From positions 35,774 to 99,773 of the forward strand of contig NZ_LDOT01000004.1 of assembly GCF_001029445.1 (NCBI RefSeq): a stretch of 64,000 nt of DNA. Direction: 5' to 3'. The stretch is from Photobacterium aquae. GTDB taxonomy: Bacteria; Pseudomonadota; Gammaproteobacteria; Enterobacterales; Vibrionaceae. The notes beneath the pieces are model-generated. The model was not told the DNA's origin and searched no databases. It was given only the letters and a program-made list of their open reading frames with translations. Each line of letters opens with the position of its first letter. The first letter of the stretch is position 1. The position numbers and the translations under genes are program-made. Below are positions 46,566 through 56,682 of the stretch, piece after piece.

Positions 46566-47507
46566 CTAGCCTTTGTAGATTTTCGGGTTGAACACGTCGC
46601 GCAGCCAGTCACCGAGCAGGTTGATCACCAGCACGAGGGCAACCAGTACCAACCCGGGGAACGCGGTGATCCACCAGGAGCCCGAGAAGATATAGTTGAA
46701 ACCAATGCTGATCAGCGAGCCGAGCGACGGCTGGTCGACCGGCAAGCCCAGGCCGAGAAACGACAGGGCGGCCTCCGACATGATGGCATTGGCCACCTGA
46801 ACGGTCGAGATCACCAAGATAGGCGACAGGCAGTTCGGCAGAATGTGGCGGAACATGATCCGCGGGGAGCGGAAGCCCATCACCCTCGCAGCCTCGACAT
46901 ACTCCTTCTTCTTCTCGGCCAGCACCGAGGCACGCACGGTACGGGCATACTGCGGCCATTCGGCCACCCCGATAATCACCACCAACATCACCACCGCGTA
47001 CTGAGCAAACAGCTCGGAGCCAAGGGCGGTACGGAAGATTGCCGAGACGATAATCGCCACCATCATGGTCGAGAACGACAACTGGACATCGGCCACACGC
47101 ATCAGGAAGCTATCGACACGACCGCCGAAGTAACCTGCGCAAAGACCGATGATCACCCCCAGCGTCAGCTGCAGGCCCACGGCCAACAGGCCGATTGTCA
47201 GCGACAACCGCGAGCCGTAGAGGATGGTCGAGAAAATATCGCGGCCCTGATCGTCGGTGCCGAGCAGGAACCGGCTATCGCCGTCTTCCATCCATGACGG
47301 TGGCAGCTCGGAGTCCATGATATCGATCGACGACAAATCATAAGGATTGGTCGGTGCAAGCCACGGGGCCAACAGCGCCGACATCGCAAACACCAGCAAC
47401 AGAGCGAAACTCGCCATCGCCACCTTGTCGCGGCGGAAATAATAGAGGAAATCCGATTCTAAAAACTGTGCCCAGCGGCTCGGGGCAGTCATTGCATTGC
47501 TCTTCAT
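46566..47507 (-). CDS. Peptide-type ABC transporter permease (DppC-like)
   Basis: A 313-residue inner-membrane permease with the OppC/DppC N-terminal domain and about six helices. The EAA loop EYVEAARVMGFRSPRIMFRHILPN couples to the ATPase. The last gene of a four-gene importer operon; the start follows the upstream permease stop by three bases. The substrate is probably an oligopeptide or related solute. Confidence 0.9.
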   Translation of the reverse strand: MKSNAMTAPSRWAQFLESDFLYYFRRDKVAMASFALLLVFAMSALLAPWLAPTNPYDLSSIDIMDSELPPSWMEDGDSRFLLGTDDQGRDIFSTILYGSRLSLTIGLLAVGLQLTLGVIIGLCAGYFGGRVDSFLMRVADVQLSFSTMMVAIIVSAIFRTALGSELFAQYAVVMLVVIIGVAEWPQYARTVRASVLAEKKKEYVEAARVMGFRSPRIMFRHILPNCLSPILVISTVQVANAIMSEAALSFLGLGLPVDQPSLGSLISIGFNYIFSGSWWITAFPGLVLVALVLVINLLGDWLRDVFNPKIYKG

Positions 47508-47510
47508 GGC

Positions 47511-48488
47511 TTACTCTCCCTTGCCGGTCAGGTTAACGGTCGGATTGACCAGACCGTATAGCAAATCAACGATGGTGTTGGTCACCACGAACACCAGCCC
47601 CACAAAAATCACATAAGCGGTGATCAGCGGGGTATCAACCCGATTGATGGCCTCGAGGAACAGAAAGCCGGTCCCCGGCCACTGGAAGACGGTCTCGGTC
47701 AAAATGGTATACGCCACCATGGTGCCAATCTGAACCCCGCCCACCGTCAATACCGGCAGCATGGTGTTTTTCAGGGCATGGCGGTAGTAGATTTTCTTGA
47801 GCGGTAGCCCCTTGGCCTTGGCAAACTTGATGTATTCGGAGCTCAGTACCTCCAGCATCTCGGCGCGGACCAGACGGATGAACAACGGCAGCATGATCGA
47901 GGCCAGCGCGATACATGGCAGTACCAGATGGCGCAGGCCATCCAAGGTAAAATAGCCCGACTCCCAGCCCAGCACATTGGCCGTCTCGCCCCGCCCGTAT
48001 GACGGCAGCCAGCCCAGCTCAATCGAGAAGACATACATCAGCATGATCGCGGTCAGAAACACCGGGATGGAGATCCCGATACTGCTCAGCGCCATCACCG
48101 CCTTGGTGAAAACGCTATTGGGATGGATGGCCGAATAGACCCCGAGCGGGATGGAGACCAGCACGATGATCAGCGAGGCCCCGAAAACCAGCTCGAGGGT
48201 CGCCACCAGCTTGTCGAGGATCACCTCAGCCGCCGGGCGCTTGAAGAAATAGGAGGTCCCCAGATCCCCCTGCAGTGCATTGCCGACAAACCGGCTGTAC
48301 TTGGTGACGAACGGATCATTAAGCCCCATCTCGTCCCGTAATTCTTGACGTTCAGCTTCTGATACCGACTGACCCACCAGCTCACGCAGCGGATCACCCA
48401 GATTGTCCTGAATGGCAAACGCCACCAGACTGATCACAAACATCACTATCAGTGCCTGAAACAGGCGCTTGACCAGAAACGTAAACAT
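47511..48488 (-). CDS. Peptide-type ABC transporter permease (DppB-like)
   Basis: A 325-residue permease with the OppB/DppB start MFTFLVKRLFQALIVMFVIS, six hydrophobic helices and an EAA loop (EYIKFAKAKGLPLKKIYYRHALKN). The ATG at 48488 was chosen because GGGGCAGGGA lies upstream and the longer frame adds a non-family 19-residue leader. It pairs with the DppC-like permease downstream. Confidence 0.9.
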   Translation of the reverse strand: MFTFLVKRLFQALIVMFVISLVAFAIQDNLGDPLRELVGQSVSEAERQELRDEMGLNDPFVTKYSRFVGNALQGDLGTSYFFKRPAAEVILDKLVATLELVFGASLIIVLVSIPLGVYSAIHPNSVFTKAVMALSSIGISIPVFLTAIMLMYVFSIELGWLPSYGRGETANVLGWESGYFTLDGLRHLVLPCIALASIMLPLFIRLVRAEMLEVLSSEYIKFAKAKGLPLKKIYYRHALKNTMLPVLTVGGVQIGTMVAYTILTETVFQWPGTGFLFLEAINRVDTPLITAYVIFVGLVFVVTNTIVDLLYGLVNPTVNLTGKGE

Positions 48489-48551
48489 TCCCTGCCCCTT
48501 TTCTATCCTTGTTCCGTGCCGGCCTTCCCGGCCGGCACGCCACACTCACCT

Positions 48552-50105
48552 TTAATCGACGACCAGATCACCGAAATAAGGCATCACCATCGGGTTCACG
48601 ATCTCAGCCGCATGGACGTTGCTCTTGGCCCCCCATGCCTCGCTCTGCCAGTGCATCGGCACGAACGCAGCATCCTTATACAGGAGCCCCTCGACATCCT
48701 TGAGCATCTGGGCACGCTTGGCCGGATCCGTCTCCTTGTTCGACAGCTCCACCAGCTTGTCGACTTCCGAGTTGGAGTAGTAGCCACAGTTGTACTGGCC
48801 CTTGCCGGTTTCCGCATTGCGGGTCATGGTCAGGAATTCGGTCAGGTTAGCCGAGTCTTCCGTATCTGAGTGCCAGCCAATCATCATCATATCCGCAGCG
48901 CAGACATCGAACTCCGGCCAGTACTGGGCCTTGGGCAGCGTCTTGAGGTCAACCTTGATCCCGATCTTCGACAGCATCGCCGCCGTAGCCTGGGCCACCT
49001 TGGCATCATTCACGTAACGGTTGTTCGGGGCCATCATGGTCAGCTTGAAGCCATCGGCATAGCCCGCCTCCTTCATCAGCTGCTTGGCCTTCTTCACGTC
49101 ATAGCGCGGTACCAAGGCCTCGTCGTATCCCGCATAGCCTGCCGGCCCCTGCTGGCCTGCCGCCGTGGCGAAACCCTTCATGATTTTCTTGACGATACCC
49201 TCGTTATTGATGGCGTGGACGATAGCCTGACGTACACGCGCATCCTTCAGGGCCGGGTTGGAATTCTGGTTCATCTGGAAGGTGATCACGCGCGTCCCTG
49301 GCAACGTCACCAGCTCGATCCCCTTGGCCCCCTTGACACGCTCATGGTCGTTAGGGGCAACCGGGTGGATCATATCCACGCCACCGGAAAGCAAGGCCGC
49401 CACCCGGGTGGCATTTTCCTTGATCGGCACCAGTGTCAGCTTGTCCACGTTGCCTTTCGAGCCCTTGTCCCAGTAGTCAGCGAAGCGCTCGAACTCCACC
49501 TTGACGCCCTGCTCGCGCTCGGTAACGATGAACGGGCCAGTTCCCGAAATATGGGTCGAGGCAAAAGAGTTACCATGCTTGACCAGCTCGGCCTTGTCTT
49601 TGCCGTCCGCTGTCTTGCCGGTATAGAACTTGCTGTCCATCGGGAAAATGTAGGTTGCGGTCTGTAGCACCAACGGGTAAGGGTACTTGGAAACCAGCTC
49701 GACCGTGTAATCGTCGACCTTGTTCATCGCCGAGTAAGGTTCGAAGATCGCCTTGAAGTCAGGCGATGATTTCAAGCGGGCAAATGTCCATACCACGTCA
49801 TCGGCCGTCATCGCGTTGCCCGAGTGGAACTTCACCCCCTGACGCAGCTTGAAACGGTAAGTGGTGTCGTCTACGCGCTCCCAGCTTTCCGCCAGACGCG
49901 GCTCGAACTCCAGCTTCTGGGTATAACGGACCAACGGGTCCATCACCATGTGAGACAGCTGAAGCGTACCGCCGGACAGCTGCTCATGGGGATCGAGCGA
50001 GACGGGATCGGCGTCATAGGCCACCTTGATTTCGGCAGCAGAAACGCCAAAGCCGAGGCCGGCAGCCATCAGGGCGATGGCTAGCTTGGTCTTGAGGGTT
50101 TTCAT
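48552..50105 (-). CDS. Periplasmic peptide-binding protein (SBP family 5)
   Basis: A 517-residue extracytoplasmic solute-binding protein. The signal peptide MKTLKTKLAIALMAAGLGFG (cleaved near VSAA) precedes the family-5 signature LVRYTQKLEFEPRLAESWE with GVKFHSGNAMTADDVVWTF. Cys residues at CAADMMM and YNCGYY may form a disulfide. Probably binds peptides or a peptide-like ligand; specificity is not visible. It lies 85 bases downstream of the ATPase. Confidence 0.92.
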   Translation of the reverse strand: MKTLKTKLAIALMAAGLGFGVSAAEIKVAYDADPVSLDPHEQLSGGTLQLSHMVMDPLVRYTQKLEFEPRLAESWERVDDTTYRFKLRQGVKFHSGNAMTADDVVWTFARLKSSPDFKAIFEPYSAMNKVDDYTVELVSKYPYPLVLQTATYIFPMDSKFYTGKTADGKDKAELVKHGNSFASTHISGTGPFIVTEREQGVKVEFERFADYWDKGSKGNVDKLTLVPIKENATRVAALLSGGVDMIHPVAPNDHERVKGAKGIELVTLPGTRVITFQMNQNSNPALKDARVRQAIVHAINNEGIVKKIMKGFATAAGQQGPAGYAGYDEALVPRYDVKKAKQLMKEAGYADGFKLTMMAPNNRYVNDAKVAQATAAMLSKIGIKVDLKTLPKAQYWPEFDVCAADMMMIGWHSDTEDSANLTEFLTMTRNAETGKGQYNCGYYSNSEVDKLVELSNKETDPAKRAQMLKDVEGLLYKDAAFVPMHWQSEAWGAKSNVHAAEIVNPMVMPYFGDLVVD

Positions 50106-50190
50106 TGCATAGCTCCTTTATGCGGGAGGAAACTCCCTTTTGTGTTGTGTTTGCTTATTGTTCAGTTCGGCCGCATTGGCCGGGGCGTGT

Positions 50191-51909
50191 TCATGCCTGC
50201 TTCAGCCCCTGCTGGCTCATACCCTTGAACTCGGGCATCAGCGAAATCAGCTTGCGGCTATATTCGTGCTGCGGGGCCGTGAACAACTGTTCGGTGTGGG
50301 CCACTTCGAGCAGGGTACCGTGCTGCATCACCCCGATGCGATCACACATCTGGCGGATCACCGGGAGGTCATGGCTGATAAACAGCATCGTCAGGTTGAG
50401 TTCGTCCTGGAGATCCTTGAGCAGGTTGAGGATTTGCGCCTGGACCGACACGTCAAGGGCCGAGGTAGGCTCATCACATATCAGCAGTCGCGGGCGGGTA
50501 GCCAGCGCGCGCGCGATCGAGATCCGCTGGCGCTGTCCCCCTGAGAACTCATGGGGGTACTTCAGCCCGGCGGCACTGCCCAAGCCAACGTGGTTGAGCA
50601 GATCACGGACTATCTGGCGTGTCTCGCTTTCGCTGCCGGTCAGGCGATGGAAGCGGATAGGCTCGGCGATAATATCGGCCACTTTCATCCGCGGGTTCAT
50701 CGAGGTGTACGGATTCTGAAATACCATCTGCATCTGGCGGCGCAGCGGCCGGCGCTTGGCCTCGCTCTTGATAGCCGTGAGATCAATTCCCTCGAAAACC
50801 ACCCGGCCAGAATTAGGCGGGTAGAGGCCGGCGATCACCCGGGCAATGGTCGATTTTCCCGAGCCGGACTCCCCAACCAAGCCGAAGGTTTCACCTTCCT
50901 TGATCTCAAAGCTGACGTTGTTTGATGCCTGGACGTATTCCCGGCGACTTTCGAAAAAAGAATCCTTGGTGACAAAGCGCAAATTGACGTTTTCAACCTG
51001 GAGCAAAGCGCCGCTGTAGCTACGCTGATCCTCGCTCTGGCCCAGCCAATGGGTCTTCACATCCAGCGGGGCTGAGGTTTCGGCCTCTTCGATATAGCTC
51101 ACCAACGGGAAGCGCTTGAGCTTGATATCCGAACGCGGCACCGCAGAGATCAGGCTCTGGGTGTAAGGATGGTTAGGATGGCCGAGCACTTGCTCTGTCG
51201 TTCCCAGCTCGACCAGATCGCCACGGTACATCACTGCGACCCGATCCGTTACGTTGGCTACCACCCCCATATCGTGGGTCACCAGCATGCAGCCAACATT
51301 CTTCTTGACGCACAGCTCGCGGATCAGCGTCAGGATTTGGTCCTGAATAGAAACATCCAGTGCTGTCGTCGGCTCATCGGCGATGATCAGATCCGGCTCG
51401 CCCGCCAGTGCAATGGCAATCACCACACGTTGGCGCATCCCGCCGGAAAACTGATGCGGGTACTGCTTGATACGCAATTCCGGCTGCGGGATCCCGACCT
51501 GCGCCATTAGGCTAAGCGCCCGCTTCAAAGCCTCATCATGACTGACGTTGAGATTACAAAGAATGGTTTCGGTCAGCTGTTGCTCGACCGTGAACAGCGG
51601 GTTGAGCGACGTCATTGGGTCCTGAAAAATAAACCCAATTTTCGCCCCTCTCACCGAGCGCATTTGCTCAGGAGACAACCCAGAGATCAATTGACCGTCG
51701 AGGTAGACCTCGCCGCTTGCCACCTTTCCCGGAGGGCTCAGCAAATCAATCACTGCATTGCCGACGGTAGACTTGCCAGCCCCAGACTCGCCGACCACTC
51801 CGACAATCTCGCCCCGCTCAATAGAAAAAGAGAGTGATTTGACTGCAGCATGAGTCCCGTGCCGTGACGGATACTCAATACGCAGGTTTTTTACTTCCAA
51901 TAAAGCCAT
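50191..51909 (-). CDS. Fused two-domain ABC ATPase (DppD-DppF type)
   Basis: A 572-residue protein with two complete nucleotide-binding domains. Domain 1 (about 1-270) has Walker [10 protein letters not shown] and signature FSGGMRQRV; domain 2 (about 305-560) has GESGSGKST and FSGGQRQRI. Each is followed by an oligopeptide-transporter C-terminal extension ([30 protein letters not shown]). The fusion replaces separate DppD and DppF proteins, as in GsiA or YejF. It is the first gene of the importer operon. Confidence 0.93.
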   Translation of the reverse strand: MALLEVKNLRIEYPSRHGTHAAVKSLSFSIERGEIVGVVGESGAGKSTVGNAVIDLLSPPGKVASGEVYLDGQLISGLSPEQMRSVRGAKIGFIFQDPMTSLNPLFTVEQQLTETILCNLNVSHDEALKRALSLMAQVGIPQPELRIKQYPHQFSGGMRQRVVIAIALAGEPDLIIADEPTTALDVSIQDQILTLIRELCVKKNVGCMLVTHDMGVVANVTDRVAVMYRGDLVELGTTEQVLGHPNHPYTQSLISAVPRSDIKLKRFPLVSYIEEAETSAPLDVKTHWLGQSEDQRSYSGALLQVENVNLRFVTKDSFFESRREYVQASNNVSFEIKEGETFGLVGESGSGKSTIARVIAGLYPPNSGRVVFEGIDLTAIKSEAKRRPLRRQMQMVFQNPYTSMNPRMKVADIIAEPIRFHRLTGSESETRQIVRDLLNHVGLGSAAGLKYPHEFSGGQRQRISIARALATRPRLLICDEPTSALDVSVQAQILNLLKDLQDELNLTMLFISHDLPVIRQMCDRIGVMQHGTLLEVAHTEQLFTAPQHEYSRKLISLMPEFKGMSQQGLKQA

Positions 51910-52525
51910 TACCAGACCCCAACTGCTCGGCAGCGTTCTGCCCTGTCTGAAAAACGAATCCCTTCCAATTCAGCATAATTTGCTGAATATATGTTCAACA
52001 CACAATCTGTCAAATATTTCACAGAAAATCAACAAGACTCAGTGAAAAAACTATATTGGTGAATAAATAAAGAATAAATTATCACTTAACAACATTTTAA
52101 CATCATGCTATTAGACAATGATTTCAATTGGAAATGGCAGGTAAGGCAATGAATATCAGTACATAAATCTAACTCTAAGGTTATAAGTAATAACTTAATA
52201 CGACATACTGAAAGAATAAATAGTTAATAGCAAAGCCAGCCGCGGTTAACACTACAGAAACAAATACCAATATATCTATGAATACCACATTAAAAACACA
52301 TACCAACTAACAATAACCGGATGACTACTCTGACAAATTACACAATTTGCAGAAGATCACACTTCTAGTCAGCACAAAAATCATACGGTTCTTTCTCACC
52401 TTCCGATAATATTCCGCGACTAAACAAAGTAGAACAGGGCAAACAAATACGCTGGACAGACGAACAGTCCGCTTTAGCTGGGAACAACAAGGATTAATTA
52501 AAGATGGGTATAAGATAGGAAGGCG
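51910..52525. other. AT-rich intergenic gap upstream of the peptide transporter
   Basis: About 600 bases, visibly AT-richer than the rest of the window, hold no supported reading frame. They lie upstream of the ATPase gene and downstream of the tRNA operon and should contain the transporter promoter; I could not choose a credible one among many AT-rich matches. I see no repeat array, tRNA fragment or integrase site. Confidence 0.5.
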
Positions 52526-52570
52526 GGCTTTTTTGCATTTGTTTTTCCAAGTGACAGATGCAAAAAAGCC
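52526..52570. repeat. Inverted repeat beside the tRNA terminator
   Basis: GGCTTTTTTGCAT (52526-52538) and its complement ATGCAAAAAAGCC (52558-52570) are separated by 19 bases. The right arm overlaps the U-tract of the tRNA terminator. It could form a second hairpin or be a decayed terminator copy. Confidence 0.45.
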
Positions 52571-52592
52571 TCGTCATTTCTGACGAGGCTTT
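52562..52592 (-). terminator. Terminator of the tRNA operon
   Basis: The minus-strand stem AAGCCTCGTC-AGAAAT-GACGAGGCTT is followed by TTTTGC, just past the last tRNA. Confidence 0.9.
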
Positions 52593-52598
52593 AAATGG

Positions 52599-52675
<77 letters not shown>

Positions 52676-52707
52676 ACAGTGCTTCAGTGTCCTGAAGACT
52701 TAAATAA

Positions 52708-52783
52708 TGGGGTGGCTAACGGGATTCGAACCCGCGACAACCGGAATCACAATCCGGGACTCTACCAACTGAGCTATAGCCAC
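52708..52783 (-). tRNA. tRNA-His (GUG), copy 2 in transcription order
   Basis: A 76-base cloverleaf with encoded CCA and anticodon loop TTGTGAT (GTG). The base before the 5' end is G, as needed for the His G-1 pairing with discriminator C. Identical to the copy at 52928. Confidence 0.96.
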
Positions 52784-52792
52784 CATTGTTAG

Positions 52793-52869
<77 letters not shown>

Positions 52870-52927
52870 ACAAAATTTCTGAGGTCTTACACCCCGAGCA
52901 CTGACATTCATCAATACTCATTGAATA

Positions 52928-53003
52928 TGGGGTGGCTAACGGGATTCGAACCCGCGACAACCGGAATCACAATCCGGGACTCTACCAACTGAGCTATAGC
53001 CAC
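52928..53003 (-). tRNA. tRNA-His (GUG), copy 1 in transcription order
   Basis: A 76-base cloverleaf with encoded CCA, anticodon GTG and a 5' flanking G at 53004. Same sequence as the other tRNA-His. Confidence 0.96.
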
Positions 53004-53045
53004 CATTGTATCTTTATCTTTGCCGCTTTCTTCCATTATCCGGAA

Positions 53046-53122
<77 letters not shown>

Positions 53123-53143
53123 ATACCCTATCGGCGGAGGTGA

Positions 53144-53172
53144 ATATTACGGATCACACCCCCTCTCGTAAA
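53144..53172 (-). promoter_or_regulatory. tRNA operon promoter
   Basis: The minus-strand pair TTTACG (53172-53167) and TAATAT (53149-53144) has an ideal 17-base spacer. The GC-rich stretch CACCTCCGCCG follows the -10, a discriminator type expected for stringently controlled stable-RNA promoters. Confidence 0.6.
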
Positions 53173-53411
53173 GTGTTTTTTTTGTTTTTTTTATCGTTCG
53201 CTTTAAATGTAGGCAAATAACGATTGATTCGTATCATACAAAAGCAGCCCATGAGTTTATCACGGCTAAAAAAGCAGATACAATCACTAGGATTTTACAA
53301 TTTAAACATTTTGTAAATAAACACGCCCTTGTCTCAACAGTTCGACTAACAATAAGCATGAGAAGACTGTGGCAAAAACACATAATGATCTGGAAGTGTA
53401 AGGTGAGCTCA

Positions 53412-53822
53412 ATGGAATTTTCTCTTCGACCACTCATGATAACGGCCATTGCGGCAACGACGCTGGCAAGTAGCGCCGTTGCCGCTGACATGTCAGACGA
53501 AGCAATTGCAGAACGCATCAAGCCTGTGGGATCAGTCTATCTCGAAGGCGATGCCCCTGCGATCCCAGTAGCAGTAGCCGGACCACGGAGCGGTGACACG
53601 GTCTATAGCAACTTCTGTGCCTCCTGCCACGGCGCGGGGGTATTGGGTGCCCCTAAAATCGGCGATGCCGGCGACTGGAGCCCACGCATCGCCAAAGGCG
53701 CCGATGTATTGGCAGACCACGCTATCAACGGCTTTAATGCCATGCCGGCCAAGGGAGCCTGTATGGATTGCAGCGATGATGAAATCGTAGCGGCCATCAA
53801 CCACATGATAGAAGGCCTGTAG
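53412..53822 (+). CDS. Cytochrome c5
   Basis: A 136-residue secreted monoheme cytochrome. A signal peptide (about 1-25, ending SSAVAAD) precedes the heme motif CASCH at 69-73. The axial Met is in FNAMPAKG, and the extra CMDC pair (117-120) is the disulfide typical of c5. It carries electrons in the periplasm in relatives. The ATG at 53412 follows AAGGTGAG; upstream ATGs at 53358 and 53385 would lengthen the signal region. Convergent with rep. Confidence 0.93.
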   Translation: MEFSLRPLMITAIAATTLASSAVAADMSDEAIAERIKPVGSVYLEGDAPAIPVAVAGPRSGDTVYSNFCASCHGAGVLGAPKIGDAGDWSPRIAKGADVLADHAINGFNAMPAKGACMDCSDDEIVAAINHMIEGL

Positions 53823-53841
53823 GCCATCCCCCCTAGAATAG

Positions 53842-53874
53842 AAAAAGGGTTGATACCCAGTATCAACCCTTTTT
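53842..53874. terminator. Bidirectional terminator between cytochrome c5 and rep
   Basis: AAAGGGTTGATAC-CCA-GTATCAACCCTTT is a 13-base perfect stem with A and T tracts. Confidence 0.92.
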
Positions 53875-53883
53875 GAATGCTTG

Positions 53884-55899
53884 TTATTTCTTAAACAAAG
53901 AACGCAGGTTGGCTATATGGGCCTGTCCCTTGTCCATCCGCTCCTGTTGGCTCATCGGCTTTCTGTCCGACTCCCACATCAGATCATCTTGCGGCAATTC
54001 ATAAAGGAAACGGCTCGGCTCAGGTTTGATCAGCTCACCAAACTGACGACGCTCCTTACACAAGGTAAAGGTCAGCTCTTTTTGGGCTCGGGTGATCCCC
54101 ACATAAGCCAAGCGGCGCTCCTCTTCGACATTATCTTCATCGATACTGGTCTGGTGGGGCAAAATCCCCTCCTCACTACCAATTAGATAGACATACGGGA
54201 ACTCCAAGCCCTTTGATGCATGCAATGTCATCAGCTGGACCTGATCGGCATCGTTTTCATCCTCGCCGCGCTCCATCATGTCACGCAGGGTCAGTCGCTG
54301 AACGACTTCCTTCAAGGTCTTGACCTCCTGGTCATAGTTATCCCCCTCCAGATCGGCGGTGATCCAGCTATAGAGATCCGAAACGTTCTTCATCCGCATT
54401 TCCGCCGCCTTCGGGCTTGCGGATGTTTCATAGAGCCAGTCCTCGTAGTTGATGTCACGGATCAACTGGCGCACTGCCGCCACGGTATCGCCACGCTCGG
54501 CATTATCCGCCAACTCGACAATCCAGCGGGTGAAACGCTGCAGCGACTCTAGCCCACGTCCACTCAGGTGCTGCTCCAGCCCGAGCTCGAAGCTGGCCGC
54601 AAACAGGCTCTTGCCACGCATATTGGCATAGGTTCCTAGCTTCTCCAGCGTGACCGGGCCAATTTCCCGGCGCGGGGTGTTGACGATACGCAAGAAGGCA
54701 TTGTCGTCATCTGGGTTGGTCAGCACCCGCAGGTACGCCATGATGTCCTTGATTTCCGCCCGAGAGAAAAACGAGGTACCACCGGAAATCTTGTACGGGA
54801 TCCGGTTTTGAGTCAGGGCCCGCTCGAACAGCCGTGACTGGTGGTTGCCACGGTACAGGATGGCATAATCCTTATACTGGGTATTATTCATGAAGCGATG
54901 GGCAATCATCTCCCCGACCACCTTCTCTGCCTCATGGTCCTCGTTTTTCGCTGTAATCACCTTCAGCATTTCACCATCGGGGATTTCCGAGAACAGGGCT
55001 TTCTCAAACACGTGCGGGTTATTGGCAATCAGGATATTGGCACTGCGCAGAATACGGCTGGTCGAGCGGTAATTCTGCTCCAGTTTGATCACCCTGAGGC
55101 TTGGGAAGTCCTTGCTCAGCAAAGCCAAGTTTTCCGGCTGCGCGCCACGCCAAGAATAAATCGACTGGTCATCATCACCCACCACGGTGAAGCGAGAGCG
55201 TTCACCAACCAGCAACTTAACGAAAATATACTGACTGGTATTGGTATCTTGATATTCGTCCACCAGCAAGTAGCGGATCCGGTTCTGCCAGCGCGTCCGT
55301 ACCTCTTCGTTATCACGCAGCAAAAGCACAGGCATCAGGATCAAATCATCGAAATCCAATGCGTTGTAAGCCTTCATCTGGCGCTGGTACATCTCGTAGC
55401 AATAGGCAAACAACTGGTCGCGCTCGCCCTTGGCCCGCGCCTTGGCATCGGCTGGCGAGAGCATGTCGTTCTTCCAGTTGGAGATCGTCGATTGCAATAG
55501 CTTGAGCAGATCCTTGTCACCGTCAATCTGTTTCTCGGTCAGCTCCTTGAGCAGCGACATCTGATCTTGGTCATCAAACAGGGAGAAGCTCGCCTTGAGC
55601 CCCAGCGCCTTGTACTCACGGCGGATAATATTCAGCCCCAGGGTGTGGAAGGTCGATACCATCAATCCCTTGGCCTCTTGGCGTCCCAAGGTCTGTCCGA
55701 CACGCTCTTTCATCTCCCGCGCGGCCTTGTTGGTAAAGGTCAGGGCGGCGATATTACGTGCCTTGTAGTCACAATGCTGAACCAGATAAGCGATTTTGTT
55801 AGTAATAACGCGGGTTTTGCCGGATCCGGCACCGGCCAGAACCAAACACGGCCCAGCAACATATTTTACCGCTTCGTTTTGCCTTGGGTTCAGTTTCAT
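53884..55899 (-). CDS. rep: ATP-dependent DNA helicase Rep
   Basis: A 671-residue superfamily 1A helicase (E. coli Rep 673) that clears proteins from replication forks. Motif [12 protein letters not shown], motif [10 protein letters not shown], motif [17 protein letters not shown], motif IV QNYRST. It lacks the C-terminal Tudor tail seen in UvrD and ends soon after the helicase core, which separates the two paralogues. A stand-alone gene convergent with cytochrome c5 and divergent from the tetR efflux operon. Confidence 0.96.
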   Translation of the reverse strand: MKLNPRQNEAVKYVAGPCLVLAGAGSGKTRVITNKIAYLVQHCDYKARNIAALTFTNKAAREMKERVGQTLGRQEAKGLMVSTFHTLGLNIIRREYKALGLKASFSLFDDQDQMSLLKELTEKQIDGDKDLLKLLQSTISNWKNDMLSPADAKARAKGERDQLFAYCYEMYQRQMKAYNALDFDDLILMPVLLLRDNEEVRTRWQNRIRYLLVDEYQDTNTSQYIFVKLLVGERSRFTVVGDDDQSIYSWRGAQPENLALLSKDFPSLRVIKLEQNYRSTSRILRSANILIANNPHVFEKALFSEIPDGEMLKVITAKNEDHEAEKVVGEMIAHRFMNNTQYKDYAILYRGNHQSRLFERALTQNRIPYKISGGTSFFSRAEIKDIMAYLRVLTNPDDDNAFLRIVNTPRREIGPVTLEKLGTYANMRGKSLFAASFELGLEQHLSGRGLESLQRFTRWIVELADNAERGDTVAAVRQLIRDINYEDWLYETSASPKAAEMRMKNVSDLYSWITADLEGDNYDQEVKTLKEVVQRLTLRDMMERGEDENDADQVQLMTLHASKGLEFPYVYLIGSEEGILPHQTSIDEDNVEEERRLAYVGITRAQKELTFTLCKERRQFGELIKPEPSRFLYELPQDDLMWESDRKPMSQQERMDKGQAHIANLRSLFKK

Positions 55900-56035
55900 A
55901 GGGGTATCCTATCGTGATCATCGGGATGCAGGCGCATTGTAACGGGTTCATGGCCGATGTCCACGAGGCCCAGCAATCCGCCTTGATATCCCGACGATGG
56001 AAAAAACGCTTGCACAACAAAATGGGCAACCTAAA

Positions 56036-56061
56036 ATGGTGAATGAACATTCATTCACCAT
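56036..56061. promoter_or_regulatory. TetR-type operator of the efflux operon
   Basis: ATGGTGAATGAA and its exact complement TTCATTCACCAT are separated by two bases, giving a near-perfect 26-base palindrome 23 bases before the tetR start. Position and form are those of an autoregulatory TetR operator. Confidence 0.75.
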
Positions 56062-56084
56062 CTTTATTTACAAAATTGCCTGTT

Positions 56085-56651
56085 ATGAGTGACAAGAAAA
56101 AACGCATCCTCCAAGCAACTGAAAAATTGCTGGCGGAATACGGGTTTCACGGCATTTCAATGCAAATGGTCGCCAAAGAAGCAGGCGTGGCAACGGGTAC
56201 GATTTACCGCTACTTCGAGGACAAGGACGATCTCCTGCACCAGCTGCACGATCACATCCTGTCCTACGTGGCGCACAAAATCAGCCAAAACATCTCTGAT
56301 GACATGCCATTGCAACAGCGGTTCCGCACCATGTGGCTCAATATCTGGAATATGGCAACGGAGGATGATGCCCCGCTCATCAACCGCGGTCAGTTCGAGA
56401 ACCTGCCACGCAGAAAATGCCACGAACAACGATTACTAGAAAAAAAGATGTTTGCCCAGGTCGACCAGCTTTTCGAAGAAGGCAAAGCCTGCGGCCTGTT
56501 CAAGGAACTGGATAACGAGATTCTGAGCGTACTGAGCCTCGAGACCAGCGCCTGCCTGGCACGTAAACATATCAACGGTGTCTACAAGGTTAGCGATGCA
56601 GATTTGGAATCTGCCATCCAGGCCAGTTGGGATGCCATTCTTCAGCATTAA
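56085..56651 (+). CDS. TetR-family transcriptional regulator of the RND pump
   Basis: A 188-residue repressor. The N-terminal helix-turn-helix (YGFHGISMQMVAKEAGVATGTIYRYFEDKDDLLHQL) is canonical TetR; the C-terminal ligand pocket (FRTMWLNIWNMA, FENLPRRKCHEQRL) is undescribed. The ATG at 56085 gives MSDKKKRILQATEKLL; the upstream ATG at 56043 lies within the operator and is unlikely. It precedes the pump genes by 31 bases and probably represses the whole operon. Strongly drug-responsive relatives exist in Vibrio. Confidence 0.9.
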   Translation: MSDKKKRILQATEKLLAEYGFHGISMQMVAKEAGVATGTIYRYFEDKDDLLHQLHDHILSYVAHKISQNISDDMPLQQRFRTMWLNIWNMATEDDAPLINRGQFENLPRRKCHEQRLLEKKMFAQVDQLFEEGKACGLFKELDNEILSVLSLETSACLARKHINGVYKVSDADLESAIQASWDAILQH

Positions 56652-56682
56652 CATTAGTCAATAAATCGGAGCACTCCCGACA

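Noticed and set aside
51910..52525. Genomic island or attachment site next to the tRNA operon
   Set aside because: The gap is AT-rich and beside tRNAs, but no integrase, direct repeat of a tRNA 3' end or foreign gene is present.
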